Shown: positions 9,426 to 18,146 of the stretch, in pieces | Numbering within the stretch: the stretch's first letter is position 1 | Layout of the letters: each line of letters begins with the position of its first letter | From: Deltaproteobacteria bacterium | GTDB taxonomy: Bacteria > Myxococcota_A > UBA796 > UBA9615 | DNA length: 64,000 nucleotides | Direction of reading: 5' to 3' | Assembly: GCA_023954745.1 (NCBI GenBank) | Contig: JAGSHC010000002.1 | Location: forward strand, 49,526-113,525 | The notes under the pieces: model-generated | What the model was told of the DNA's origin: nothing | What the model saw: only the letters and a program-made list of their open reading frames with translations | The model's database searches: none | Translations under genes and position numbers: made by a program

Positions 9426-11270
9426 TCAGGGGTCCCCGAAGCGCACGATCTTCTTGACCGTCTCTCCGTCGCGGACCTTGAAGCTGACGCTCTTCTTCTC
9501 TGCGGGTACGCAGCTTCCGCAATGGAACTCGAGCTTGTGCGACCCGGCGGAGACCTCCAGGCCGATCTTCGGGGTCTGGCCGATGTACGCCCCGTCGAGA
9601 TACAGGTTGGACCAGGGCTTGCTGTTGGCGTCGAGCTTCCCGCTGCCCGTCGCTGCCACCGGTGCCGGGGTCGGCTCCGGGGTCGGATCTGGCTTTGGCG
9701 CAGGTGTGGGGTCCGGCCTGGGCGCGGGCGTGGGGTCTGGCTTCGGCGCGGGCGTGGGGTCTGGCTTCGGCGCAGGCGCAGGCGTGGAGTCCGGGATCGG
9801 GGCCGGGGTCGGATCGGGGAGCGGAGGCGTGGGGTCGGTCTCCACGACCCCATCCCCGGCGAGATCAGCTCGGAGAACGGGCGAGTCCCCGGGATCGACC
9901 GTGGGACTGGTGACCTCCGGGCCGGGGGCGTCGTCGCTCGGGATGAGCAGGAACGCCACCAAGGCGAGCAGGAGGGCCGCGGTGACCAGGAGGATCGGCA
10001 GCGGCGACTTCTTCCGCTTGATCGTCTTCTGAATCCTGGTGGCGTCGATGGGGGCCGGGCGGGCGGCCCCCTCTCCCTCCGTCGCAAAGAAGTCCGCGGT
10101 CATGGGCCCAATGGGCGGCGGTGGACTGGAGCCCGCCACGGCGAGGGTCTCCGCGTAGGCCCCAGCGGACCCGGCCGAGGCGACGGGAGCCGGGGATCCC
10201 GGGGTAGAGCCGCCGAGGTACTGGACGTCCCCCGTGTCCAGGGTCTCGATGCCCCCGGTCTCGCCCTGGGACGACCCCGCGCCGAGCACCACGAGGGGCG
10301 CCGGCGGGCCATCCGGGCCCCAGGTGTCGTTGGCGGTGGGCGCCGGGAGAATCGACTCCCCTTCCTCTTCGAGCCACTCACTGAGGGTCGGTCCGGGCGG
10401 GAGCCCGCGCTTCACCTCCCGCAGAGCCTTCTCGATCGCTCCTGCAGACTCGAAGCGCCCCTCGCGGTCCTGAGACATGCACTTCTCCACCAAGGGGGCG
10501 AGAGGCGGGAGGCGCTTGGCGACCTCCGCCACGGCGGACTCGGAGTTGGCGTTGAGCACCGCGTGCATGATGGCGAGGAGGTTGTCGCCCTTGAACGGCA
10601 CATCGAGCGTGACCAGCTCGACCATGATGCTGCCGAGCGAGAAGAGGTCGGAGCGGGCGTCGAGCTTCTCGCCGGTCACCTGCTCGGGCGACATGTAGAC
10701 CGGAGTGCCCTTGGTCACGTCCGCCGCCGTGGTCTTGTAGAGGTTGCTGTCCGCCTTCGCGATGCCGAAGTCCAGGACCTTGACGTCCCCGCCCCGGCTG
10801 ACGATGACGTTGCCCGGCTTCAGATCACGGTGCACCAGATTCATGGGCTGGCCGTCGCGGCTCGACAGTGTGTGGGCGAAGTGCAGCCCCCTGCAGATGC
10901 CCGCGAGGATCTCGACGATGACCGAGGGTGGAAGCTCGATCCGTTGGCGGCGCGCCCTCTCGAGGAGCGCGTCCAGGGTCCACCCATCCACGAACTCCAT
11001 GGCCATGAAGTAATGGTTCTGGACCGAGTTGAACTCGTAGATCTCGACGATGTTCTTGTGGCGGAGCTGGCCACCGAGGCGGGCCTCGTTGATGAGGCTG
11101 CGCACCATCCGCTCGTCCTCCGTGAGGCGAGGATCGAGCCGCTTGAGCGCCACGTCCTTCTCGAAGCCCATGGGACCCGAGAGCACCGCGCGATACACCT
11201 TGGCCATGCCGCCCTCACCGAGGAGGCACATGAGGCGATAGCGACCGAAGGGGATCCCTTCAGAAATCAA
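9426..11270 (-). CDS. Ser/Thr protein kinase with C-terminal PEGA domain
   Basis: 614 residues. The kinase domain is at ~10-275, with 'LGEGGMAKVY', the VALK lysine (K43), 'HRDLKPGN' (147-154), 'DFG' (167-169) and 'GTPVYMSPE'. A Pro/Ala/Gly-rich juxtamembrane linker leads to one membrane helix (~424-444). Outside lies a repetitive Pro linker with P-x-P-D-P-T-P-A-P units, then a PEGA-type domain (~545-614, 'NLYLDGAYIGQTPKIGLEV'). This is the classic layout of a transmembrane kinase with an extracytoplasmic PEGA module, thought to contact surface structures. The stop is one base before the ATG of the next kinase, implying translational coupling. Confidence 0.92.
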   Translation of the reverse strand: MISEGIPFGRYRLMCLLGEGGMAKVYRAVLSGPMGFEKDVALKRLDPRLTEDERMVRSLINEARLGGQLRHKNIVEIYEFNSVQNHYFMAMEFVDGWTLDALLERARRQRIELPPSVIVEILAGICRGLHFAHTLSSRDGQPMNLVHRDLKPGNVIVSRGGDVKVLDFGIAKADSNLYKTTAADVTKGTPVYMSPEQVTGEKLDARSDLFSLGSIMVELVTLDVPFKGDNLLAIMHAVLNANSESAVAEVAKRLPPLAPLVEKCMSQDREGRFESAGAIEKALREVKRGLPPGPTLSEWLEEEGESILPAPTANDTWGPDGPPAPLVVLGAGSSQGETGGIETLDTGDVQYLGGSTPGSPAPVASAGSAGAYAETLAVAGSSPPPPIGPMTADFFATEGEGAARPAPIDATRIQKTIKRKKSPLPILLVTAALLLALVAFLLIPSDDAPGPEVTSPTVDPGDSPVLRADLAGDGVVETDPTPPLPDPTPAPIPDSTPAPAPKPDPTPAPKPDPTPAPRPDPTPAPKPDPTPEPTPAPVAATGSGKLDANSKPWSNLYLDGAYIGQTPKIGLEVSAGSHKLEFHCGSCVPAEKKSVSFKVRDGETVKKIVRFGDP

Positions 11271-11352
11271 ACTGGTAGCGCTCCCCTCGGTCCATCAGCA
11301 ACGTCGCATTCTACGTGCGCAACCCGCCGGCGGCCACCGGGCCCGACAGCGT

Positions 11353-14300
11353 TCAACCGCCAGCGAGGGCTCTGGCAATGGCTCCCGCTGCGCTCCGCGC
11401 CTCCTTGGCGCTCACCACTTCGTCGGACGCCTCCCAGCGTTCCGCGAGTGCGTCGAGGATTTCGATGGCGCCATACCGCGCATCAGCTGACGGCGGAAGC
11501 GCCCGGAGGCCTTCACGGAGGTGCGCCCGGGCGGCCGCGTCGTCGTGTCCCGCCTCGCACAGCGCCAGGGTCAGGGAGAAGGGACCGCGCAACCAGACAG
11601 GGGGGGCTCCGTCACCATCCTCCAGGGCCCGCAGCTGCTCGCGACCCTGCAGACCGCGACCTCGTTCAGCCTCGAGTCGCGCCAGATTCAGGACCGCGAG
11701 GCGAGGCCCGGGGCCCGGGACCAGGTGGAGGAGCGCGGCGCTCTCCCCGTAGTGATGGGCAGCGGCTTCCAGGGCTCCGCGTCCGCGGTACAGCTCGCCC
11801 AACTCGTTGTGGGCCCGGGCGACCATCGGGTGACGCCCCAGAGCGCTCGCGAGGCGGGTGCACTCGGTGAGATGGGTCAAGGCGTCCTCGGTGCGACCCG
11901 CCCGACGCTCGGCCCATCCGAGGTCATAGAGCGCGGTGACGATGGCCGACCGGTGATGGGCCGCCCTCGCGCTGTTGACGGCCTCTCGATGGTGGGCCAT
12001 CGCTCCCGTCATGTCCCCCGCCCTCGCTGCCAGGACCCCGAGGCTGCCTGCGATTGCGTACCGGTCCTGGGGGCGCGTCGCCACGCGCAGCGACTCTGCA
12101 GACCAATCCGGCAGCTCGATGTCCGTGAGGCTCTGGGCTGCTTCCTGGAGGGCAGCGAGCCCCCGGCTGGTCTCTCTCGCCGCCGCCGGGTGTGGCAGAT
12201 GACTCGTCAGGACCTCGATGCCCTCGACCAGCCGTTGCGCCGCGTCCCGGGGTCGCCGGGCTCCCAGCAAGGCGCGGCCCCAGCCGATGAGCAGCCGCCC
12301 GTGAGGGAGGCCATCGGCGACGAGCCCGCCATCGGCAAGGCCCTCGTAGAACCCAATCGCTTCCTCGTATCGCGCCCGAAGTCTCGCAACCTCGGCCCCC
12401 GCCTCGAGGGCCGCGCGACGCGTGCGATCGGGGGCGGACGCAACAGAGGACAGCGCCAGCAGACGCGCCGCGTCCCCGAGCCGTCCGGCGTCCCGCGCCC
12501 GCAGACCGGCCACGAGGGCGGGGCCGGGCAACTCGTCGTCGGCTCCGCTCAACTCCAACAGACGCACCGTGCTCTCCGCCAGTCGATCGCGCGCCGGGGC
12601 CTCCCACCCCAGGATGAAACGAGCCAGCTCCCGCGCGCGGCGTCGCCCGCGACGGCTGGCTCCGAGTCGCGCCAAGACCAGGTCCCTCAGCGAGGGGTGC
12701 TCCCAGGCCAGCTGATCACCGACGACGTGCGGCGGTTCGGCGAACACGCCCGCCGCGATGAGTTCATCGAGCGCTTCGTCCACCGCCGAAGACGCGGCGT
12801 CCGTGCCCAGGACCGTGAGGCCCTCCACGGCGTCGTCCACCAGGAACTGAAGCCCGAGACCGGCCGCCACGTCGAGCAAACGCTCGGCCAGGTCCGGGGC
12901 CGACGCCGCGCGGGTGGCGGCGTCGATGCGATGACCCCAGAGCTCTCGGAGACTTCCCGGCAGAGCGTCCCGCAAGTCCATCCCCCCGACGATCCCCATC
13001 CGAGAGCCGACGGGGACGAGCTGTTCGCCGGCCTCGAGGTGACGAATGAGCTGGAGCGCGACCAGCGGGAGTCCGGCGGCCTTCGCCGCGACGGCCCCCG
13101 ACGCTTGAGGGGTCAGTGGGAGGTTCGCCTCGACGATGGCCACGATGGACGGGTCGGGCAGCCGCTTGAGGGGAAGCTGAACCACGACGTCCGAGACGGC
13201 CAGGCCCGCGCCGGCCACAGTGCTCCACTCCCCCGAGGACTCCCCGCGCCGCGCCCGGGTGACCATCACCCAGACCGGATACGGGTCCAGACGCTGCGCC
13301 GCGGCGAAGCTGGCGAGCCAGCCCTGCGCGGCGGGCCCCCCGCTCTCGAAGTCATCGAGGGACAACACGACGGGGCGCTCGCGGGAGACGAGACGGAGAA
13401 ACCGCTCCACGAGGGCATCGGACCAACCGGCCTCACTGTGTGAGTGCCCCGCGTCACTCTCGGGGCGCAGCCAGGCGATGAGCGCGGCGCGCTCCTCGTC
13501 CGAGAGGGTGGCGCCGGCCCCGGACAGCGTGCCCGCGAGGCGCTGGCGGAGGTGGTCGAGGCCAAGGCTGCGGCTCCCGAGAAGGTCTTCGATCGACTGC
13601 CTCAGCGGGGCCAGAGAGGCGACTCCGGCGACCGCCGCCCCCCGACCGACGTGAGCGCGGGCGGTCTCAGCGAGGCCGGCGACGAACTCGGCCACCAGCC
13701 GCGAGCAGCCGACTCCTTCGACTCCCTCGACGAACACAATCCCGCCTCGCCCCCCGGCGACGTCGTTGAAGTGTCCGTGCAGACGAGAGAGCTCTTCGTC
13801 ACGGCCCAGAAAGGGCTCACGGGGAACCAATTGACCGGTCGCGATGGTCGGCGGAAGCTCAACAACCGCCGCGCTGGGCAGGGTGGGAACCGCCGCGCGC
13901 GGAGACCTCGAAGGGGCGCCCTGCGCCTTCCGGAGAGCATCCCGCATGGCGGCCGCCGAGGGATAGCGGTCGCGGGGGTGCTTCGCGAGGGACCTCTGGA
14001 CCACGTCGATGACCAACGCGGGGACCTCCAGGTGGGCGGCGGGGCTCAGGCGGGGCGCGACCCGGAACGCGTGACTGCGCATCACCTCCATCACGGGTCC
14101 CGTGAACGGAGGACGGCCCGAGAACCACTCGTACAGGATGATGCCGACCGCATAGACGTCCGACTCGGGGCGCACGGGCTGGCCGAGGGCCTGCTCCGGG
14201 GACATGTACAGCGGGGTCCCGACGACGGTGCCCTCGCGGGTGAGCGGGTCGTCGCCGTCGTCCTCGCCGGAGAGCACGGCCGCGATTCCGAAGTCCACCA

Positions 14301-14763
14301 GCACCAATTGGGTTGGGTCGCCATCCCGAATGAGCATGTTGGCGGGCTTGAGATCGCGGTGGAGCACGTCCCGCGCATGGGCCGCGGCCAGACCGGTGAG
14401 CATCCCATCGGCTGCATCGAGGAACGCGCCGACCGGTGGAGAGGTTCGTGCCCACGCGCCCACAGTCGGCCCCGGGACCAACTCCATGACGAGGAAGGGA
14501 TCCCCGTCCTCGGTCTCGCCGTAGTCGTGCACCTGAACAACATGCGGGTTACGAATTCGAGCGACGGCCCGCGCCTCCCGGTGCAGGCGCCGCCGCGCCC
14601 GACCGTCGACGTCTTCGCCCCGCAAGACCTTGATGGCCACATCGCGGTCCAGGAGGCGCTGGCGACCGCGATACACGCTCCCCATGACGCCGCCGCCGAC
14701 GTGGTTCACCACTTCGTAGCGGCCCGCGAGGATGGTGTTCAGGAACGGATCAACCCCCTCCAC
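11353..14763 (-). CDS. PknK-like giant kinase with AAA/STAND ATPase and TPR repeats
   Basis: 1136 residues starting at GTG 14763, two bases after the upstream stop. The kinase domain is at ~14-278, with 'VGGGVMGSVY', 'VAIKVL', 'HRDLKPAN', 'DFG' and 'GTPLYMSPE'. A linker leads to a AAA_16-like ATPase domain from ~318 ('FLGRDEELSRL'), with a Walker B-like 'VVLSLDDF'. The rest, ~650-1120, is TPR-like helical repeats. The P-loop reads G-V-E-G-V-G-C-S, so the invariant lysine is replaced by Cys353, and ATP hydrolysis by this module is doubtful. The architecture is that of the PknK/STAND kinases, which integrate signals and often drive transcription. Confidence 0.88.
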   Translation of the reverse strand: MEGVDPFLNTILAGRYEVVNHVGGGVMGSVYRGRQRLLDRDVAIKVLRGEDVDGRARRRLHREARAVARIRNPHVVQVHDYGETEDGDPFLVMELVPGPTVGAWARTSPPVGAFLDAADGMLTGLAAAHARDVLHRDLKPANMLIRDGDPTQLVLVDFGIAAVLSGEDDGDDPLTREGTVVGTPLYMSPEQALGQPVRPESDVYAVGIILYEWFSGRPPFTGPVMEVMRSHAFRVAPRLSPAAHLEVPALVIDVVQRSLAKHPRDRYPSAAAMRDALRKAQGAPSRSPRAAVPTLPSAAVVELPPTIATGQLVPREPFLGRDEELSRLHGHFNDVAGGRGGIVFVEGVEGVGCSRLVAEFVAGLAETARAHVGRGAAVAGVASLAPLRQSIEDLLGSRSLGLDHLRQRLAGTLSGAGATLSDEERAALIAWLRPESDAGHSHSEAGWSDALVERFLRLVSRERPVVLSLDDFESGGPAAQGWLASFAAAQRLDPYPVWVMVTRARRGESSGEWSTVAGAGLAVSDVVVQLPLKRLPDPSIVAIVEANLPLTPQASGAVAAKAAGLPLVALQLIRHLEAGEQLVPVGSRMGIVGGMDLRDALPGSLRELWGHRIDAATRAASAPDLAERLLDVAAGLGLQFLVDDAVEGLTVLGTDAASSAVDEALDELIAAGVFAEPPHVVGDQLAWEHPSLRDLVLARLGASRRGRRRARELARFILGWEAPARDRLAESTVRLLELSGADDELPGPALVAGLRARDAGRLGDAARLLALSSVASAPDRTRRAALEAGAEVARLRARYEEAIGFYEGLADGGLVADGLPHGRLLIGWGRALLGARRPRDAAQRLVEGIEVLTSHLPHPAAARETSRGLAALQEAAQSLTDIELPDWSAESLRVATRPQDRYAIAGSLGVLAARAGDMTGAMAHHREAVNSARAAHHRSAIVTALYDLGWAERRAGRTEDALTHLTECTRLASALGRHPMVARAHNELGELYRGRGALEAAAHHYGESAALLHLVPGPGPRLAVLNLARLEAERGRGLQGREQLRALEDGDGAPPVWLRGPFSLTLALCEAGHDDAAARAHLREGLRALPPSADARYGAIEILDALAERWEASDEVVSAKEARSAAGAIARALAGG

Positions 14764-14765
14764 GA

Positions 14766-15518
14766 CTATCGGCAGCCCCCTCCGCGCTCGCGGCGCTCCT
14801 CGGCGGGGCGCTTTGCGAACACCCCCAGCGCAATGGGCACAGGCGTGCCGCCCGGTTCATCCACCTGAAGACCGCCACTTCGCACGACCAGCTGCGAACT
14901 GGGTCCACCGTCCAGATTGAGTGCGTTCTTGCAGCCCAGGCCGGTCAGGTACTTCGCGAGGTCCGCGGCACCGACGGAGTCCGCGGTCACCAGGGCGACC
15001 ACCTTTCCGCTCGACTTCGTGCAAACCGCGGTGCGACGCGCGGACTGCGGCTTGAGCGCGAGGGGCTGACTGTCGACGACGAGCCGCGGCCCCACCTGGA
15101 AGGCCTGCTTCGTTCCGCTTCCGCCGCCGTAGTCGCTGGTGTGCACGATGTGGGCACCCGCCCCGTCGGTGTAGAACACCCCCCAGTCGGCCCGGCGAAG
15201 CGCTTGACGCTGCGCGCCGTCCACAACCAGAAGCCCCATGGGCGAGCCGTCGACGTCGAAGAAGGGTCCGTTGAGCACGGCGGCGGCTCCGGTGGCCTCG
15301 ACGAACTCCTGAGCCGTCATGGCTTCGCGCTCGTGGTCGCGAGAGTCGAGGACGCGGAGCTCGGCGGACAGCAAATCGATCTCGAGTTGGTGCGCCTGAC
15401 CCGCTCCCGGAATCGTCACGCGCTGATAGACGAGGTCGGCGTCGCCAGCGTCGCCTCCAGCCTCTCCGAAACAGAGCAGAGAGAGCACGCCGAGCATCCA
15501 GGCGGAGCGGCGTGGCAC
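14766..15518 (-). CDS. Exported phosphodiester glycosidase (NAGPA-like)
   Basis: About 250 residues from GTG 15518, which gives a proper export signal (basic PRR, then a hydrophobic stretch ending near residue 25); ATG 15497 is the alternative. Motifs of the NAGPA/DUF2233 fold are clear: 'AAAVLNGPFFDVDGSPMGL' early, and 'ALNLDGGPSSQLV' at the C-terminus, the latter being the family signature. Members cleave GlcNAc-1-phosphodiester-type bonds or process exopolysaccharide. It lies between a CHAT-like protein and a kinase with spacings of two bases on each side, so it is a true operon member. An extracytoplasmic sugar enzyme inside a kinase operon suggests envelope or polysaccharide signalling (inference). 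Confidence 0.82.
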   Translation of the reverse strand: MPRRSAWMLGVLSLLCFGEAGGDAGDADLVYQRVTIPGAGQAHQLEIDLLSAELRVLDSRDHEREAMTAQEFVEATGAAAVLNGPFFDVDGSPMGLLVVDGAQRQALRRADWGVFYTDGAGAHIVHTSDYGGGSGTKQAFQVGPRLVVDSQPLALKPQSARRTAVCTKSSGKVVALVTADSVGAADLAKYLTGLGCKNALNLDGGPSSQLVVRSGGLQVDEPGGTPVPIALGVFAKRPAEERRERGGGCR

Positions 15519-15520
15519 CG

Positions 15521-16465
15521 TCAAGGAGCCGCGCCTCGCGTTGCTTCGAGGGCAGCCCGAGCGCGCTCCAGCCCCTCCTCCCAACGGTTGAGGCGCGCGA
15601 TGCTCTCGACGAGCCGGCTCCATCCGGCGGGGTCGCGGTCCCGGTTGATCTCCTCTACGTCAGCCTTCACTGCGTCGAGCTCCTCCTGCCGCTGACTGGC
15701 TTGGCCCGCAATGTCGTGCCAGGGGCCCGACTCTTCCTCGGGGCGCGCAGCCTCCAGCTCCCGGAGGAAGCTTCGCAGGGCGCTCCCGCCCTCCTCGATG
15801 CGGCGACGATGGTTCTCGAGGAGTCGTCCGAGATCGAGGCCGTGGCGACGGCCGGGGGGCTGAAAGATGGTCACCCGAGGGGTCCGGTGGCCTGCTGCGT
15901 CGGTGACGGCGCGGGCGAGAGGCCAGTCGTGCAGGATCCGCTCGAAGAGAGTCTCCACGAAGGTGTCGGCGTCCCCCTCGGCCCACCCCTGAGGAACCAC
16001 CACCGCGGGGGGCGAGCCCCGGTCCGCCAGACGCAGACACAGGGCATCCCGACGGTCCACGGCGCCCCCGGACGGGGGCTGCAGCACGATGAACCTCGTC
16101 TCTGAGTCGGCGAGCAGGAGGAACAGCGCGTCGAGCAAGCCATCGGCGGGCTCACTCGGGTCGTCGTACGCCCCAGGAAGGTCTGTGTCGCTGAAGAAGA
16201 CGGCGTCGTACCGCCCTGGCTCGAGGCCCTCCCCGAGATGCGCCCAGTCCGTGAAGGAATGCGCAGCGACGCGCACGCCCGCGCCCACACCCAGTTCGTC
16301 GGCGAGACGCGCCAGGCGCGACGCCAGTCTCCGGCGCTCCTCCCCCTGATCTCCTTCGCGGCTGAGGACCAGCACACGCACAGGAAGCTTCGGGAGACGC
16401 GCCAGGGGAGGACATGGTGCCGAGGTCTCGATGAGCCGCGGGCCGGGGTACTCTTCTTCCGTCAT
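15521..16465 (-). CDS. Uncharacterised protein, CHAT-like alpha/beta domain with coiled-coil tail
   Basis: 314 residues, first gene of the five-gene kinase operon; no signal or membrane helix. Residues ~25-195 form an alternating beta/alpha pattern ('VRVLVLSRE', 'YDAVFFSDTD', 'RFIVLQPPSG', 'AVVVPQGW', 'WPLARAV') that resembles CHAT caspase-like domains in order and spacing. The expected His and Cys catalytic residues are not obvious. The last ~100 residues are helical and Arg/Glu-rich, probably coiled coil. The resemblance was judged by eye and is weak, so the function is unknown. It starts at ATG 16465, 17 bases after a TATACT box, with no evident Shine-Dalgarno. Confidence 0.7.
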   Translation of the reverse strand: MTEEEYPGPRLIETSAPCPPLARLPKLPVRVLVLSREGDQGEERRRLASRLARLADELGVGAGVRVAAHSFTDWAHLGEGLEPGRYDAVFFSDTDLPGAYDDPSEPADGLLDALFLLLADSETRFIVLQPPSGGAVDRRDALCLRLADRGSPPAVVVPQGWAEGDADTFVETLFERILHDWPLARAVTDAAGHRTPRVTIFQPPGRRHGLDLGRLLENHRRRIEEGGSALRSFLRELEAARPEEESGPWHDIAGQASQRQEELDAVKADVEEINRDRDPAGWSRLVESIARLNRWEEGLERARAALEATRGAAP

Positions 16466-16481
16466 GAATATGAGCGACGCG

Positions 16482-16487
16482 AGTATA
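16482..16487 (-). promoter_or_regulatory. Probable -10 box of the five-gene kinase operon
   Basis: TATACT on the minus strand lies 16 bases upstream of the first ATG (16465). This would give a leader of about ten bases without a ribosome-binding site. No convincing -35 hexamer is seen at 16-18 bases. The shared 72-base space also holds the start of the divergent CAP-domain gene. Confidence 0.4.
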
Positions 16488-16537
16488 CCGGTGCGGGATC
16501 GACGGAGGTCCCGCGTTGAAGCGAGAGGGGTCCTGGA

Positions 16538-17335
16538 TTGGCTCTCGACCCCGTGATCGTCGGCCTCGCCGCCATGCTCGTCACCTTCGCTGCGGTCGTG
16601 TGGATTGCGGTTCTCACGGCGCGACAGCCCGGCGAGGGTTCGGTACCGGACCCGGGGGTGAGCTGGGGGAGCCTCAACTCGGGGACGATCGAGAGTGCGG
16701 TCCGCAGCAGCCTAGGAGAGCCCGACGACGACCCCGCGCTGAGGGAGCTCGCGCGCCACCACGCGTTTGCGATGGCCGCCCGCGGCTTCGCTGGCGAACG
16801 CTCTCCCGAGGGGGAGGACCACGCGGACCGACGGGCGCGGCTGGCGCCTCTCTTCGTGGGCATCACCCGGGAACGTCAGGTCAGCTTCGCGCGGGAAAAG
16901 GGCGCGAGAGAGGATGCGGTCGCGTCGAAGGCCTCCGCACTCCTGGAGGCCTCGGGCTTGGTGGTGACGCCCAACGACTGCCTCGGCCTCGGCGCCGCCG
17001 TCGAAGGGGGCCGGTGCGCAGTCGTCGCGGTCGTGGGGCGCCGCATCGCCACCCTCGAGGCGCCCCCGACCCGTGGAGTCGACGCTGGGCACTGGTCTGT
17101 GGTCGGACGCATGGAGAAGGGACCCGGGGACGCCCCCATCCGAGCAGAGGTCCGGCGTGGTGGGGGTCCTTGGGAGGGGAGCGGCACCAGCGCGGAGAAG
17201 GAGACCCGGCTCGGAAGCCCAGACCCTGGCCGTTTCGAGCTGGAGCTGGACCTGCCCGGAGGCGCCGAGCGCCTCGATGTCCGCCTGCTCCAGGGCGCGG
17301 ACGAAGTCCTCATCGTGACCGTGCGCGAGGGCTGA
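16538..17335 (+). CDS. Membrane-anchored CAP/SCP-like domain protein
   Basis: 265 residues from TTG 16538, chosen because GAGAGGGG lies seven bases upstream; a GTG sits five codons later. One N-terminal membrane helix (~6-28) anchors the protein. Residues ~60-165 match the CAP fold pattern: 'LRELARHHAFAMAARGF', 'ERSPEGEDHADR', then 'CLGLGAAV' and 'CAVVAVVG'. The usual second His of the CAP cavity is not in place, so metal binding may be lost. The C-terminal ~90 residues form a separate beta-rich domain. It is divergent from the kinase operon with 72 bases between, and may share its regulation (inference). Confidence 0.65.
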   Translation: MALDPVIVGLAAMLVTFAAVVWIAVLTARQPGEGSVPDPGVSWGSLNSGTIESAVRSSLGEPDDDPALRELARHHAFAMAARGFAGERSPEGEDHADRRARLAPLFVGITRERQVSFAREKGAREDAVASKASALLEASGLVVTPNDCLGLGAAVEGGRCAVVAVVGRRIATLEAPPTRGVDAGHWSVVGRMEKGPGDAPIRAEVRRGGGPWEGSGTSAEKETRLGSPDPGRFELELDLPGGAERLDVRLLQGADEVLIVTVREG

Positions 17336-17482
17336 CCTCCGGGACCCGGTGCCAGTCAGGGGGTGGTGGGAGTCCCGATCACCGTCACTCCCCTCGCCCC
17401 CTGTGGCTGGCGTGGGTCCCACGGACCAGCCAGCGCTGCTTCGCACGGCAGCGGCCGTCGGCCGAGGGCCGCCGAACGAGCG

Positions 17483-17749
17483 CTACTTGCGACCCGTCGG
17501 GTTGGGCTTCGCGAGGTCGATGACCAGGTTCCGGTTCCCGATGCTGGCGCCAGTCAGCTTGTTGCGGGACATCACCGCCAGCTCGTGAGTCTCGAGCTCG
17601 ACGAAGCCAAAGCCCTTCGAGAGACCCGTACCGCGGTCCATGATCACGCGCACGCTCGTGGGCTCGATGTTCACGGTTTTGAAGAGCTCACGTACATCGT
17701 CGTCGGTGCAGGAGTAGGGCAAGTTGCCGACGTAGAGTCGTGCGGACAT
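17483..17749 (-). CDS. Small single-RRM RNA-binding protein
   Basis: 88 residues, almost entirely one RRM fold. RNP2 'LYVGNL' is at residues 5-10 and RNP1 'KGFGFVEL' is complete with both aromatic RNA-contacting residues. Such orphan RRM proteins occur in cyanobacteria and some proteobacteria and bind single-stranded RNA, some acting in cold response. It follows infA by 60 bases on the same strand and has no obvious promoter of its own, so the two may be cotranscribed. The RNA target cannot be told from the sequence. Confidence 0.92.
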   Translation of the reverse strand: MSARLYVGNLPYSCTDDDVRELFKTVNIEPTSVRVIMDRGTGLSKGFGFVELETHELAVMSRNKLTGASIGNRNLVIDLAKPNPTGRK

Positions 17750-17809
17750 CAGAGATCCTTTCCGGCGCAGGGATGCGCTCGGGTCGGGCGTGGAGAAGGA
17801 GCTAGGGGA

Positions 17810-18028
17810 TCAGCGCTGGCGGTAGGTGATACGGCCGCGCGTGAGGTCGTAGGGCGAGACTGCGACAATCACGCGGTCGCCTCGCAGAACTCGGATGCGG
17901 AACTTGCGCATCTTGCCGCCCAGGTGGGCCAGAATCTCATGTTCCTCATCAGTCACGACACGGAAGGTCCCTCCAGGGAACACCTCAGTGACGGTGCCTT
18001 CCATCTCGATGGAATCGTCGTTCGCCAT
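17810..18028 (-). CDS. infA: Translation initiation factor IF-1
   Basis: 72 residues, the usual IF-1 length, from ATG 18028 (an in-frame ATG at 18049 would add seven residues). The S1/OB fold is clear: '[18 protein letters not shown]', '[22 protein letters not shown]' and '[13 protein letters not shown]'. The normal 'N' of the G-K-M-R-K-N motif is replaced by Phe. IF-1 binds the 30S A site with IF-2 and IF-3. It is not in a ribosomal-protein cluster here; the partner is the downstream RRM gene. A good sigma70 promoter lies ~75 bases upstream. Confidence 0.95.
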   Translation of the reverse strand: MANDDSIEMEGTVTEVFPGGTFRVVTDEEHEILAHLGGKMRKFRIRVLRGDRVIVAVSPYDLTRGRITYRQR

Positions 18029-18106
18029 CCAGTCCTCTCTTTGGGCCACACGTAGAAAAGCCCGAGCCGAAAATGGCGCGGGCAGCGGGAACCCATCAGC
18101 GGCGGA

Positions 18107-18135
18107 AAGCTAACCATGCTCGGGGGCCCCGTCAA
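18107..18135 (-). promoter_or_regulatory. Sigma70-type promoter of infA
   Basis: On the minus strand TTGACG (18135-18130), a 17-base spacer and TAGCTT (18112-18107) are present. Transcription from here gives an infA leader of roughly 70 bases. The site lies just ahead of the divergent rlmD-like gene. Confidence 0.65.
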
Positions 18136-18146
18136 GCAAGGCCCAC

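Noticed and set aside
9425-10087. Longer start for the membrane kinase (adds ~220 residues)
   Set aside because: The extension overlaps the PEGA kinase C-terminus in another frame and is Pro/Arg/Ser low complexity; ATG 9424 is one base from the upstream stop.
9411-11870. 819-codon plus-strand frame opposite two kinases
   Set aside because: Complement of the kinase genes; no coherent motifs.
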